Assembly: GCA_030762935.1 (NCBI GenBank)
Contig: CM060895.1
Location: forward strand, 79,058,001 to 79,122,000
Source: Hymenopus coronatus
Lineage: Eukaryota; Arthropoda; Insecta; Mantodea; Hymenopodidae
Reading direction: 5' to 3'
Length of the DNA stretch: 64,000 nucleotides
Part shown: piece by piece, positions 11,070-22,900 of the stretch
Numbering within the stretch: the first letter of the stretch is position 1
Layout of the letters: the number at the start of each line of letters is the position of its first letter
Notes under the pieces: model-generated
The model's input: the letters and a program-made list of their open reading frames with translations, nothing else
Databases searched by the model: none
What the model was told of the DNA's origin: nothing
Made by a program: the position numbers and the translations under genes

Positions 11070-12060
11070 CATCTGATATACTACATTCCAATAACTTTCT
11101 CTGTCTATGGTGCAACAAATTATTATTCTACAAATCCTAATTTTTCTATATACTTCAAGTCAATCAAAATAAACATAGGCAGATATGGCCTTATTAGATA
11201 TTATTTTCCTTGTGCTTAAGAAATACAATAACTTAAGGCGATAGTTAATACTTTTAAAAACCGGACGCTATGTGATGGTATTAAAATTCCGTTCTCTACA
11301 CTTAATCAGGATAAGAAAATTGCATGACGACTGCCCATTTGAGAAAATTGTAAGTAATTGAACATTAAATAAGCCATATCTCGACAACGGTCTGCTCCAC
11401 AACAGAAATGTGGTTGTCATAAATTGTGTGTTTTGATGGGAACTACATATTTTGTGTAATAAATTTTTTTCAATGTCAGTCGCTTTACAAAATTCAGAAT
11501 TAATTTCGAGGCTATTCCCAGGAAATTTAAGATATGCATTTTATTTTTCAAGTAAATATCTTTAAATGTAGGATTGTAATCAAAATCAATAAAGCCATTT
11601 TTGAAAAAATCTTAATTTTCGAAATCTTTAATTTTCGAAATCTTTTCCACGTAAATGGGTAGTTTGTGGTGGAGGCATTTTCTTGAATATCTTGGATGAT
11701 ACTGGACTTAAATAACAAGTTTGGTCTTTAACGGTCTTTTGTTTGTTTTGTTTTTGTTGTTTGCTGCTGACACACAAATAAACACACACGAAACCTTTTC
11801 TAAAAATGCTTTTGGATTCAAGATCCTCAAAATCATGTATTTCCATTGAAATCTCGGTATCAAATTTTTGGGTGAAATACAACTTTCCACACCTACTATG
11901 TTTGTAAATACATAGTAGTCGGTAGAGAAAGTAAATTGCCTTTTATGGATTCAGGGGACCCTAAAACGTGTATTTTCAGTGAAGTCTCGGTGTCGAATTT
12001 TTTGATAGAATGCAATACCTTACCCACCTAGGTACTATGAACTAAGCAGAGAAAAACAAC
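11070..12060 (-). repeat. rep-A copy (reverse) followed by a partial S end
   Basis: A near full copy to about 11935, with an enlarged palindrome (CTACTATGTTTGTAAATACATAGTAG), then a second partial S end at 11936-12060. Confidence 0.8.
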
Positions 12061-12535
12061 TAACGTGTTCCATTCACATGACTTTCTCTACACCTCTGAA
12101 ACAAATTATTGTTATAAAGCTTATTTTATATCTACTTCAGATAGATAATTGAGATAAACGTTTGTCAGAAATTGTTCCTTAGTACTTGGTTCCTTGTAAG
12201 TAGATGGCAAAATATCTAATGTGTTTCATTCACATGGCAAAATATCTAATGTGTTTCATTCACATGATGTCCTCTAGTTGACTGGCAAACAAACCTTTTA
12301 TTCAAAACATTAATCTGTTATCTGCAGCATGCTAATCAAGATAAACACAAGCAGACTTAGTCTTATTAGTAGCTTCCTTGTAAATAGAAGGAAAATAAGA
12401 AAATGCACAGGCTAAAGTGATAAGTCTCGTGCTTTAAAAGCTAATCCGAATGGGGAAACAATTGAAATTCCAATCTCTTTGCTTGCCAAACGAGAAACAA
12501 GAAGAAAGATGTCCCCCCATTTGAGAAAAGTTTAA

Positions 12536-14114
12536 GGGGAGTCAAAATGGAAATTTCATAATTTTTTTTCCATTTTCGTGTTTTAATTGCATATGAATAT
12601 TTCGCATGTTCCACTCATTTTTGTATTACTGTAATAGAAGTACGCTAATTTTAAATAGTTTAAAAGCACCATTGAAAATAATCCTGCGTAGCGGTTTTTT
12701 AGAACATTTTTGTACACTCACTTTGTAAAACATCAATGACTTAGTAAATATGTGTTAGAAAAGACACCTTTTTTATTTTAATCGGAAAGCTTTACTTAAG
12801 CTATTCGCGACATTGCTATCGCGTTCATATTTCCTTAATGTGAGAGCTTTGAAGTACTGCAAAGTTATGTTTGGAAAGCTAGGTTACATTTTTGCTTTCT
12901 CTACACGTACTATGTACATAGTAGTGCATTCCACTCAAAAATTTGACACCGAGATTTCACCAGAAATACATGTTTTGGGTCCCCCTGAAACCAAAAAAAG
13001 CATTTTGGTAAAAGGTCCGTGTGTGTATATGTGTGTGTGTGTGTACAGCATAGTTCAAAAACGAAAAGACTTGGTATGTAAGTTTGGTATCCTCCAAGGA
13101 TGCGACACGAAGGTTTTCAAGAAAATCCCCGCACCCCAAACTATCATTTACATGGAAAAATTTTCGAAATGTTTTATTTTCTCAAAAATGGCTGTAACGT
13201 TTTTGATTAAAATCTCTTATGTTTAAGATATTTACAAGCCAAATAAAATGTATATCTGAATTTTCTGAGAATAACCTCTAAAGACCCCTTTATACTGGAT
13301 GATTTTTATTGAATTTTGCACAGCTGGTAAACCGTAAGAGATAAACAAAAACTTACTGCACAAAAAATGTAGATCACGATAAAACACACAATTTATCATA
13401 TACATTTTTTTTCGTGGAGTTGATCGTTTCTAAGATATTCCTTGTTATTGGTTTCAGCTGTTAAAAACTTATACTTTTCTCAATTAGGAATTTGTCAGCT
13501 CATACCCATACAAACAAAGGAACTTCAATTACTTAACAACCAGCTTCTATCACTTTAACCTATGGTACTCCCTTATTTCGCTTTTACTTGATGGAGGCAA
13601 GTAATAAGAAGGCAAGTAGTTTCTGCTAATGTTTTCTCAATTAGCATGAAGTAAATAGAAGCATAATCTTTTCAACAATAATTGTTGTAGAGATGTAGAG
13701 GCAGTTATGTGAATGGAACACATCAGATTTTTTTATAGTTATGTTTGAAAGCAATTTGAGAAGAAGTATAATTGTCTATACAAATGCCCCATCATCTTAG
13801 AATCTAATAGTCACTCACGGCTCAAATTTTTACCACTCATTTGCACTTAAGTGTGCTTTATTTTAATGAAAAAGTTTTTTATGGATTAGCTATTTTTTAA
13901 ATTTAAAAATCTTAATTTTTCAATAAAATTTTAAGAGCTTTATTAAAAATAATCATGCCTGTCCTTCTAATAAACAGAAGTGTTTTTTTTTTCATCAATC
14001 AACACTAAAGGTATTGCTGAAAATACCGTGAAAAATTTAGTTCTTTATCCTATATAGTTGCCAAGATAATAAGCCAAACATTAACATTGGCAGGATAAGG
14101 CATTTCGACTCCCC
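12536..14114. mobile_element. TTAA-flanked piggyBac-like non-autonomous element
   Basis: Starts GGGGAGTCAAAATGG and ends CATTTCGACTCCCC, a 14 bp inverted repeat with one mismatch, flanked by TTAA on both sides (12532-12535, 14115-14118). TTAA duplication is the signature of the piggyBac superfamily. Removing it restores the rep-A consensus exactly. It is 1579 bp, codes for no transposase, and carries a nested rep-A copy. Confidence 0.85.
12880..13736 (+). repeat. rep-A copy nested in the TTAA element, with 16-17 bp flanking duplication
   Basis: A forward copy of 857 bp flanked by AGTTATGTTTGGAAAGC (12863-12879) and AGTTATGTTTGAAAGC (13737-13752). It gives the best estimate of the family's true ends: left near CATTTTTGCTTTCTCTAC, right at ACACATCAGATTTTTTT. 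The 137-codon open frame at 12813-13226 runs across the border and is not a gene. Confidence 0.85.
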
Positions 14115-14739
14115 TTAAATGGCTTAAAATTGAAACCAATAATTCGGAAATATCTCGCAAACGGTTAACTCTATAAAAAAAAAGGTATATAACCTAAATT
14201 GTGTGTTTTGATGATATCTACAACTTTTTGTAGTGAGTTTTTGTATATCTCTTACGGTTTGCTAGTTATACAAAAGTCATCCAGAATGAAGAGGTCTTCA
14301 ATAGCTATTTCTAGAAAAATCAAATTATATATTTCGTTTGACATAAAAATACCTTAAACACAATGTACTTTAATCAAAATCGTTAGAGCCATTTTTAAAG
14401 AAAATCAAAATTTTCAAAAATACTCCATGCAAAAGATAATTGGGAGTGGGGAAATTTTCTTGAAAATCTTCGTGTTTAATCCTTGGAGGATAGGCAACTT
14501 AAATACCAAGTTTGGAATTTAAGCGACTTTTCATTTTTGATCTATGCTGTCCACAGACACACACGGACCTTTTTCTAAAATGCTTTTTTCGGACTCAGGA
14601 GATCTCAAAACATATATTTCCGGTGAAATCTCGGTGTCGAATTTTTGGGCGTATTACAACACCTTCTCTATATACTGTGTACATAGTACGTGCAGAAAAA
14701 GTAATAAATAGAGCGCCTGATATAAGTAATTGTAAGCTG

Positions 14740-16600
14740 CAATTCCCGAATGTTTCTTGCGAACAGACAGAGAGGCATGTAAGGCCTTGCTAATAAGCAC
14801 CCTACAGTAGAGGTCTCATCCAAAAGCGTGCTTTTTCTCAGAAACGCCGAAAGCACATCAGAAAGAGTATTATTAACTACAGGAGCTAGTTGACCAAAAT
14901 CAGGTCAGCGGGGACCAATGAAAGGCGTTGCGTCACAACTCAGGATGCCGCGGGACGGGGCAATGTGACACAACTTGTGTAAGCCTTCAGTATTTATATC
15001 GTGGGATTCCAAGCACGTGACGACGTTTGTCGCGTCACGACCTGGTCTGGCAAACCCATCCGAATTTCTTAAGGGGATTGGGAAGTGTAAAACACATTTG
15101 AGTTTTTATTTGCACTTTTTCTGCACATAATGTGCATAAGGGTGTAGAGAAGTATTGCATTCCAACCAAAAGTATTGCATTCACCAGAAATACACGTTTT
15201 AAGATCCCCTGAATCCAGAAAAAGTATTTTTAGAAAAAATGTTCATGTGTGCGTCCGTGTCTCTGTGAACACGATAACTCAAAAACGAAAAGTCGGTAAA
15301 ATACCAAACTTGGTAACTGAGTTTAGAATCTTCATCGTTGTAACAAATTATTGTTAAAAGGCATATTCTTCTGTGTACTTTATGATAATCGAGATAAACA
15401 TTAGAAGAAATTGTCTTAATTACTTGCTTCCTTGTATGTACGAGTAGAAGGAAAATAAGAGAATGCTCTAGCTAAAAGCTGGTTGCCATGTGGTTGAAAT
15501 CCGTTTTATGCAGGGCCAGGCGTTTACAGTTTTCTGTGTTAGAAAACAAATAAGGAATAACCCAGAAATGATCAATTCCACGAAAAACTCTATAACATAC
15601 ATTGCTCTATATTTTTTGTACAGTAAGATTTTGTCTTCTCTGAAATAGTAAGAAATAATTTTGGTTTTGTTTTAGACACTAATAAATCCTCTATTATTTC
15701 TAGTTTTAGCAAATTTTTACTTTTGGGGGGTTAAGAGGATTTTAATAAATTGAAATAGAATTTAAATGATAGTCTGCATTTCTTTTTAGCTGTTATGCAA
15801 TGCCCCTTTTTAGAACATTCGTATCTTTAAATCCAGTTTTCTCAAAACAGTATTTTGGATATTTAAGTACTGTTTTCTCAGAGACTATGAGAGTTGGAAA
15901 GCTGAAATTTTCAGCACATATATACAACACATACTTGAACTTTCTGATCCACAATCATGATGTTATAGTATATATTGATCATATTAAGAAACCAAAAACA
16001 TTGGAAAATTTTTCACGTTTTTACTTTTTTGAATTTGCAAATATATTTCTTTTTTAATTTCTACTGAAATTGTATCATAGGTATATAATTGAGGTTCAGA
16101 AGATGACTAATTATACTAAGAATAAGCATGAAAAAGTGTGATTATGTATTGCAAACAATATCAGAGAAAATATGAACTCACATGTTTTGACACTAAGTTT
16201 TATTACTTTTCTGTTGAATGAAATACTTTTTATAGATTCAACCACACAAGCTATTAATCCAAACCACCACTTGAAATAATTCATACAAATTTCTGGAAAA
16301 ACAATTGAATGCTTTAAGAGCAGTGGTAATTCAACTCACTTAAGGTGTAAGTTGCATATGTTAGGACTACCTTAGCCCCTTAAACATCTAAATAAACATT
16401 TAAAAGACGCTGTGCGTCGCTTTATTCTTTGAGTCCAGCCCCTATATCTACAACGTTTAATATCTCAGCGTGTTATCTGCTAAAAGGGCATCGCAGGTAT
16501 CGTCTTAAGAGAACACAGAAGTGATATCTTTTTAGCGATTTTGTTTTAAGAGAACGAGGTACTCTGCAATCGTCAAATCACATTTTTACTTTATCTACGC
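14740..16600. other. CpG-rich promoter-like block, possibly a solo LTR split by a second TTAA element
   Basis: 14750-15070 is unusually CpG-rich and contains CCAAT (GACCAATG), GCGTCA, CACGTG and a TATA-like TATTTATATC. 15071-15078 reads TTAAGGGG and 16375-16382 CCCCTTAA, the same ends as the TTAA element, and rep-A pieces (15110-15660) lie between. To the right CpG content resumes with AAATAAAC and GACGCTGTGCGTCGC. One reading is an LTR with promoter left and polyadenylation site right, split by the insertion. That is inference; no terminal repeats were confirmed. Confidence 0.35.
15110..15660. repeat. rep-A pieces joined in inverted order
   Basis: 15110-15330 is a forward S end; at about 15335 it switches to a reverse E end (CGTTGTAACAAATTATTG) that runs to about 15660. 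The switch has no spacer, suggesting recombination between opposed copies. Confidence 0.75.
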
Positions 16601-17375
16601 TTACTATGTACATAGTGTAATATTTCATTCCACCAAAAAATTTGATACTAGGATTTCACCGGAAATACATGTTTTAGGGTCCTCTGTATCCAAAAAAATG
16701 TTAGAAAAAGATCCGTACTTGTTTGTCTGTATGTATGAACAGCATTGCTCAAAAACTAAAAGTCCGTTAAATACCAAACTTGATATTTAAGTTCAGTATC
16801 TTCCAAAGACGCGACACGAAAATTTCAAGAAACCGCCCCACCACTCTCAACTGCCCTTTATATGAAAAAAATCGAAAATTTTGGTTTTCTAAAAATTACT
16901 CTAACGATTTTGATTAAAATCTCTTATTTCTGGGAATAGCCTCTGGAGATCTCTTTTTTCTGGATGAATTTTTGTGACTTTTGCATAAGTGGTGAGATAG
17001 CCAAAAATAGATAGAGATAGCCAAAAATAACCATACAAAAATGTAGATCACCTTAAAACACAATTTGTCATATACATTTTTTTTTCGTGCAGTTGACCGT
17101 TTTAGAAATATTCCTTGTTATCGGTTTCAATTTTAAAATACTTAAACGTTTCTCATACTTCTCTTGGTCATGCAAAAAACGGAATTCAATCCATAGCAAC
17201 CATATTTTAAAATATTGATTATTGGTTTAGCCTACTGCATTCCCTTATTTCCGTTATACTTCATAAGAAGCTAAGTAAAAAGGCCGTTTCTGCTAATGTT
17301 TATTTTGATTAGCATGAAATAGAGAGAATAATAAGCTTATTAATAATGATAAAGTCATATGAATGGAACACATAA
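16580..17375 (+). repeat. rep-A copy (forward)
   Basis: Starts TTTTTACTTTATCTACG and ends GTCATATGAATGGAACACAT; shortened in the middle. No flanking duplication is evident. Confidence 0.85.
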
Positions 17376-17607
17376 GATTTTTCATAAAAATATATATTTA
17401 AATTTAAAAATTACTATTGGGTTAGGATAATTTTGTCTCTTTTAGTATAACGAAAGGTACTTTTGCACATTCTCCGAAACTTAATAAAAAATTGAGAAGC
17501 CTAGAACATTTTGAAGGTGTGAAATTTAGTTTTGAGAGGCACCCTATGTAATAAATTAATATGCCAGGAAACAGGTTATTTTTTATTGTTTCATTTATAT
17601 AGCCCAC

Positions 17608-17850
17608 TTTGACATCTAAGGTCGTAATGGGAGCATTGCATTAGAAGCAACTCGTCTGTAGATTCTTTATTCTTTCTTTTTTTATTGTTTGTTTTAATCT
17701 TTTTATTTTCTTCAAACACACACACCTTCACTCTCACTTACATACTTCCAGACTCTGCGGGGGATAGGGAATAATTGTGGTTAAAGAAAAATGTCTCTCC
17801 CCAGCCGGGAATCGAACCCGTGACCTCTGGGACAGATGCATTATACGATC
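17608..17850 (-). mobile_element. tRNA-derived SINE (family S1), reverse
   Basis: On the minus strand box B reads CGGGTTCGATTCCC (17820-17807), followed by the shared tail ATTCCCTATCCCCCGCAGAG and TCTGGAAGTATG. The same tail occurs at 41308, 51553 and 53955. Confidence 0.82.
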
Positions 17851-19530
17851 CTTAAATGGCGTAGAGCTCGAAGCAAGGGGAGGACAGCCAAATGTTGACT
17901 CTTTATAGACGCTTAAAGGTTCGAAACTATTTATAATAAAACAGACAATTTTCGATTTTTTGATTGATTGTAATCAAAACTGCACTTTCAGTGTCCCCTA
18001 AGGCCTAGCCTTTAATTTATGTGCCCTTATTATTATAACGTCTCCCAATGGTCATTGCTCCAACTTCAGAAGGGTTATACATATCCAAAATGAGCCGCCA
18101 AGAACAGGAATATCTTGACGATAACCGGCATAAAGCACTCAGCACATTCTTGTCTTTGATTCATTTCCGTTTCTTTATGAAATCCTTGCCAAAACAGACG
18201 TTTTTTACTCTTTGGAGCGATTCTGCCAGACCATCATTTGAAGAAATGTGTGGCGGACATGGGTATCATCAAAAATAAACTAACATGGCAGTTCTAAATA
18301 AAGATGGAGGCATGCGCACTGGCCCTTAGCGTGCTCAACAAGACATCGTCTAAGCAAAAGTTACTTCAGTAGATGTTACGCAAAATACACTCATGTCTTT
18401 CTGTTTTACCGCGTGCAGTGCTAACCTGACTTTGTGAACAAGCGAAGTTTTTGTGAGTGAAAATACCAGGATATCGTGTTATTTTAGTTTCTTTTTTCAG
18501 GACTACAGTTTTGAAATGTATGAACCTAATTGATTGTATAACATATGCTATTATTTCCGAACATAACTCTTAAACTATACAAAAGTTATGGCATTTTAAA
18601 AATGTTATAATAGAATAATTGAGATAAATTATTTGTTTCTTTTTTAAAAAAAAACTAAAGATTTTAAGCTTAGATTTTATCCGTTAAAATGGGCTATTAG
18701 TTCATATTTCAGAGATACTAAATGTAAACAGAAATTTATTACGCTTTTTATCTTACTTTAATTTACTAGACAATTAAATATAGAATCGTAAGTACTTCTA
18801 GTAATAGCGCCTTAATTCTCTTTCAATTCATTATTTAAAACTTAACTCTATGGCACAACAGTTCGCAAGGGACTAAGGCCCATCGCCCGAATTCATGTTT
18901 TACTTCCACAAATTATTTCTCCTTAATTTAATAAAAGTTTAACGTCTTAATATTATGTTAATTGATTAAAACCAATATTTAAATTTGTTTGTCTTTCAAC
19001 GGTGAATATTATATTTGTATATCTTATTTATATTGTTACTATATGCAGATATCCAGCCACTTTTATCTCCAGTCTAAAAATATTCCAAACATTAAATCAA
19101 ACATTTCGACAGCGGATAACTCTAAAATATTAACAAATATTTAGTTTTTGGAGATTCTCCAATATCATTTACAGTTAAGAACTAATTAGCAAATATTCAT
19201 TAGAAGGCAAATCTTATACATTTTTATTCATTTAAAGCTGAAACAGTATAATTTAATTGCTCGCAAAAACCTATACAGTTTGTTATTTTCGCATTATTCG
19301 CTCTTGTATCATCACAGATTTTTTTGAAACCAATAGTTATAATGTTGTCTTTATTATATTTCTTAAGGTTTTATCCAATCTTGTACCGATAATATTGCGA
19401 TGCAAGTCTGAGTTCATATTGTGTTTCATTAGACGTTAAACTACAGTGTAGTGTTTGTTGTTTCAAAGAGAGAAGATTGAAAACCAATTATAAAACAGAA
19501 ATACGTGAAAATCAGTTTGAATACTGGGTG
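17851..19530. other. Intergenic DNA upstream of gene B
   Basis: AT-rich with no repeat I could identify. A 76-codon frame at 18048-18278 (internal STOP-free run starting MVIAPTSEGLY) has no homology I recognise and no splice context, so it is left uncalled. Confidence 0.5.
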
Positions 19531-19531
19531 A

Positions 19532-19592
19532 ATTCAGTGCAGCTGCTTTAAACTTTTAACTTATAAAATACTTACATGCACATTGGTGATCT
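19532..19592 (+). promoter_or_regulatory. Possible gene B core promoter
   Basis: TATAAAATA at 19562-19570 lies about 50 bases before the gene B ATG, and a TCAGT arthropod-type initiator lies at about 19534. The two imply different start sites, so only one, or neither, may be used. This is weak positional evidence. Confidence 0.2.
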
Positions 19593-19615
19593 GAAGCACG
19601 ACCGAGGTAAACAAA

Positions 19616-19925
19616 ATGGCAGCCGAACCAGTGAAGGCCGCATGGACGCTTTTGGTGAATCCTTCAAGAATCATCGCATGCTTTGCCTTTATTTTTGTGG
19701 TACGCAGTGCAGACGTAAACGCTAAAAGAGCCGACATTGCTGTTCCGGGTGTTGAACCTGGCGGCATGAATGAACTGCTAGACAACCTGATAGCTGCTTC
19801 CGTTGCTGCTGGATCTCAGACTGAACCGGAGCTTCCAGATGTGTTGTCGCATATCACTGATAGCACCTCACCGTCAGTCAGTAGTAACCAGCATGTGACA
19901 CCGGAGGTCGTTGGCATGATGGAAG
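19616..19925 (+). CDS. Gene B exon 1: leader and linker
   Basis: The ATG sits in aaacaaaATGG, a good start context. The exon encodes a short charged N-tail, a hydrophobic stretch (IIACFAFIFVVRSA) that reads as a signal peptide, and about 65 residues rich in S, P, E and V. It ends GAAG|GTTAGT in phase 1, which matches exon 2. It has no sequence similarity to gene A exon 1, which is only 21 residues long. The link to exon 2 rests on phase and position, so it is less certain than the others. Confidence 0.65.
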
Positions 19926-22900
19926 GTTAGTAACAATGCTTCACATACTGCCAAAGTTAACTGCCAACACAGTAATGCAGTTAACTAGTCCGCACCATTC
20001 TGTAAAACACGCACATCTTTCGTCATCATACCGTAAGAATTCATCTCACGTCCTCTGCTGTTTTCTCTCCAAACCTACCTAGTCTCTATTAACAATGTTT
20101 ATCGCTGATGTCTGCCAAAATCCTGTGTAGGTCATTGTTCCTTTTAGATTGCCAGCAAATTGCATGCCATGAACATAAACACCTTGACCTAAAACATATT
20201 ATATTTTATAAGCTTTCAGTAATCTTTTTTCCCGTTCTCCGTTTTTACTTTCTCTTACATGTATGTACAATGAACCTAGTAGGTAGAGAAGGTATTGCAT
20301 TCTACAATATATGCTTTGAGGACCCTTGAATCCAAAACAAAGGCATTTTTAAAAGAAAGAAAAAAACAGGTCCTTTGTGTGTCTGTGAACAGCATAACTC
20401 AAACGAAAATTCAGTTAAATACCCAAAATTAGTATTTTCAGGAAAATCCCCCCCCTAACTACCCGTTATATGTAACATTTTTCTAAAATGTTATTTTCTC
20501 AGAAATTTCTCCAGTCCTTTTGTTTAAGCTATTATATGTTTCAGATATTTTTATGACAAACAAATGTAAATCTTGAATTTTCTGGTAATAGCCTCTGAAG
20601 ACCTCTTCATTCCGGAATGTCTTTTGTATAACTGGTAAACCGTAGGAGATAGACAAAAACTTATTGCAGGAAACAATGTAAATCTCATTAAAACACAATT
20701 TATGTCATATACATTTTTGTTGTAGAGTTAACCTTAACGGGATATTCCTTATTTTTGGTTTTCAAACTAATTACACTTTTCCCAAAGTGTAAATCATTCT
20801 TTCATTTCATATCCCTTTTATTTTACTCCTTGCCATGCAACTGTATCACATAGCGCCTAGCGTTTAAAAGATTTCACCATGGCTTTAACTTAGTGCGTCT
20901 CCTAATTTCCCTTTTTCTTAAAAGGAAGCAAGTAAGTAAGAACATTTCTGCTGATTTTTTATCTCGAATAGCGTGATGTAGATAGAAAATAATCTTTTGT
21001 AATAATAGTTTGTTTGCGGAACAGGAAGAGAAAGCCATGTAAATGGAACACATCAGATGTTTTATTATAAATGGTTGTTGGACTACAAAAAGTCAAATAT
21101 TACAAATATTTAATTAACTGTCGGAATTATATGTGAATCGAAAATATATTCTAAACTCCTTCGTTCCAAAAAGTAAAAAATACTTCTACTATAACAAAAC
21201 TAGTTAAATTAAATCCACGTATTATCTGTTATTTCTTAGCCCAGTGAAAATAAGTGTAATAGTTTGGTTTAAAGGAGGTTGCTAATTGTGTAAAAGTAAT
21301 TGTTTTGTTTTTATGAAGTTGTTGGTGTTCAAATTTTCCTTGTTTCTCAGTATATTTTAATATTTTAGAACCAACAAATGAAGCAACATAAAATGTATCC
21401 TTAAATCCTTAGATAACACATTTCAGAGTATGCAATTTTGCCTATAAATCAGAGCAGTGCTAAAAGTTAAAGAATACATTTAATTAGAATAAATTGTATT
21501 TTAACTTAAAAACGCTATTCCTGTAATCCAATGACTAGTAGTAAGGATTTGGTTTTAAGCTGTTGCTATTAGTCGTAGAGAAATAAGTTGTTGATATATG
21601 TTCTTCGGTATACGTTTATTTTTAGAGCCAATAACTAAAGCTATCCTAAAATGCACCCCCAAATGTTTATATAACAGATTTTAGAGTATGTACACAAATT
21701 TGCCTGGAAGCGAGAGCAATGCGCTAGTAAGGAATGAAAGGAATAAACTTGATGAGAAAAAATCTAAAACTCAAAAAAAAAAAAAAACTGTAGCCTGTGC
21801 AACCACAGACCAGAGGGCTCCTTTATTATTTTAGTCTGGTATCTTTTTTATCTCGCAGACTTAATTTTCAACTTTATTCTTTTCTCCAAATTACAATTGA
21901 TCACATATTAACATAACAAAGGAGTTTACTAACCTAAGAGTAACCTAACATTAACATATAAATATTTACACATACCCATAACCAAAACAAACAATTGATA
22001 CCAAAAGAACTATTAACTTATAACAAACTATTTTAGAGCGTTTCTTCTATAATCGTATTTTCCTAAATTCTAATGTAGAGACTGTGTCTGCAGTTTTTGC
22101 CAGCCAAATCCAAATTTTTCTATGTCGTAGCAAATGATAAATACTTATATTTTGGACATAAGATAGCGCAGTAGTTCTCCATTCTTAATGTATTGGATAT
22201 TCCCATGGTGTATCTCTAGCTCCGCAGCGGCATTCATCCATTTCTCGAAGTCCAAATCGATGTAAATGTACTCTATAAGGTCCATGTCCTGTTACGTAGT
22301 GAATAAGCCCTCTTGTTGGTCGTAGGTATTTCATTCGAAGTTGTTCTTAATGTTAGGGAACATACCATAACATATTCCTCTGCTATTCCACTTTTGTAGC
22401 CACTCATCAATTAATGTTTCACGAATTTCTTGTTCATCCCTCACTGATGCTCCGATAAATTGTGCTGCTCGGACGTGATTATTTCTTCTAAGCCAATAAT
22501 AATGCAGCATGACGTCTAATTTCCAGGTCTAACGGAAATATTCCCAAGATAACCAAAAGGGCATCACTAGGTGTAGTTGAATAGGCACCTGTTAGTCTCA
22601 AAAGGATCTCCCTCTGTAATCTGCGCAGATCTCTTTTCGCTGTTCTTAAATATAGTCTATGTTCCCATGCACTTCCAGCACATCAAATTATGGGAACTAG
22701 TAAAGTGTTATTGCATAGTTTTATAACGTTGTATGGTATATTGCCAAAACTTAGACATAATCTTGCAATTGATTTAGGACATTGAAAGCCTTTTTACTTC
22801 GATAATATGTTCTCTAAAAAATAATCCTTCCTTTAAAATAACTCCCAAGTGTTTTGTTGGCCTTGAACGTTGTATACTCTGAATATCCAAATTTATTTTA

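Larger units (their letters stand above)
12060..14705 (-). repeat. rep-A copies (reverse) split by a TTAA element
   Basis: Two E ends in a row (12062 and about 12225), the second with an exact 30 bp tandem duplication at 12204-12233/12234-12263. The second copy runs to 12535, is interrupted by the TTAA element, and resumes at 14115 to its S end near 14705 (GTACATAGTACGTGCAGAAA). Confidence 0.82.

Noticed and set aside
12813..13226. 137-codon open frame
   Set aside because: Crosses the junction of the TTAA element and a nested rep-A copy.
18048..18278. 76-codon open frame starting MVIAPTSEGLYISKMS
   Set aside because: No homology, splice context or codon signal that I can support.
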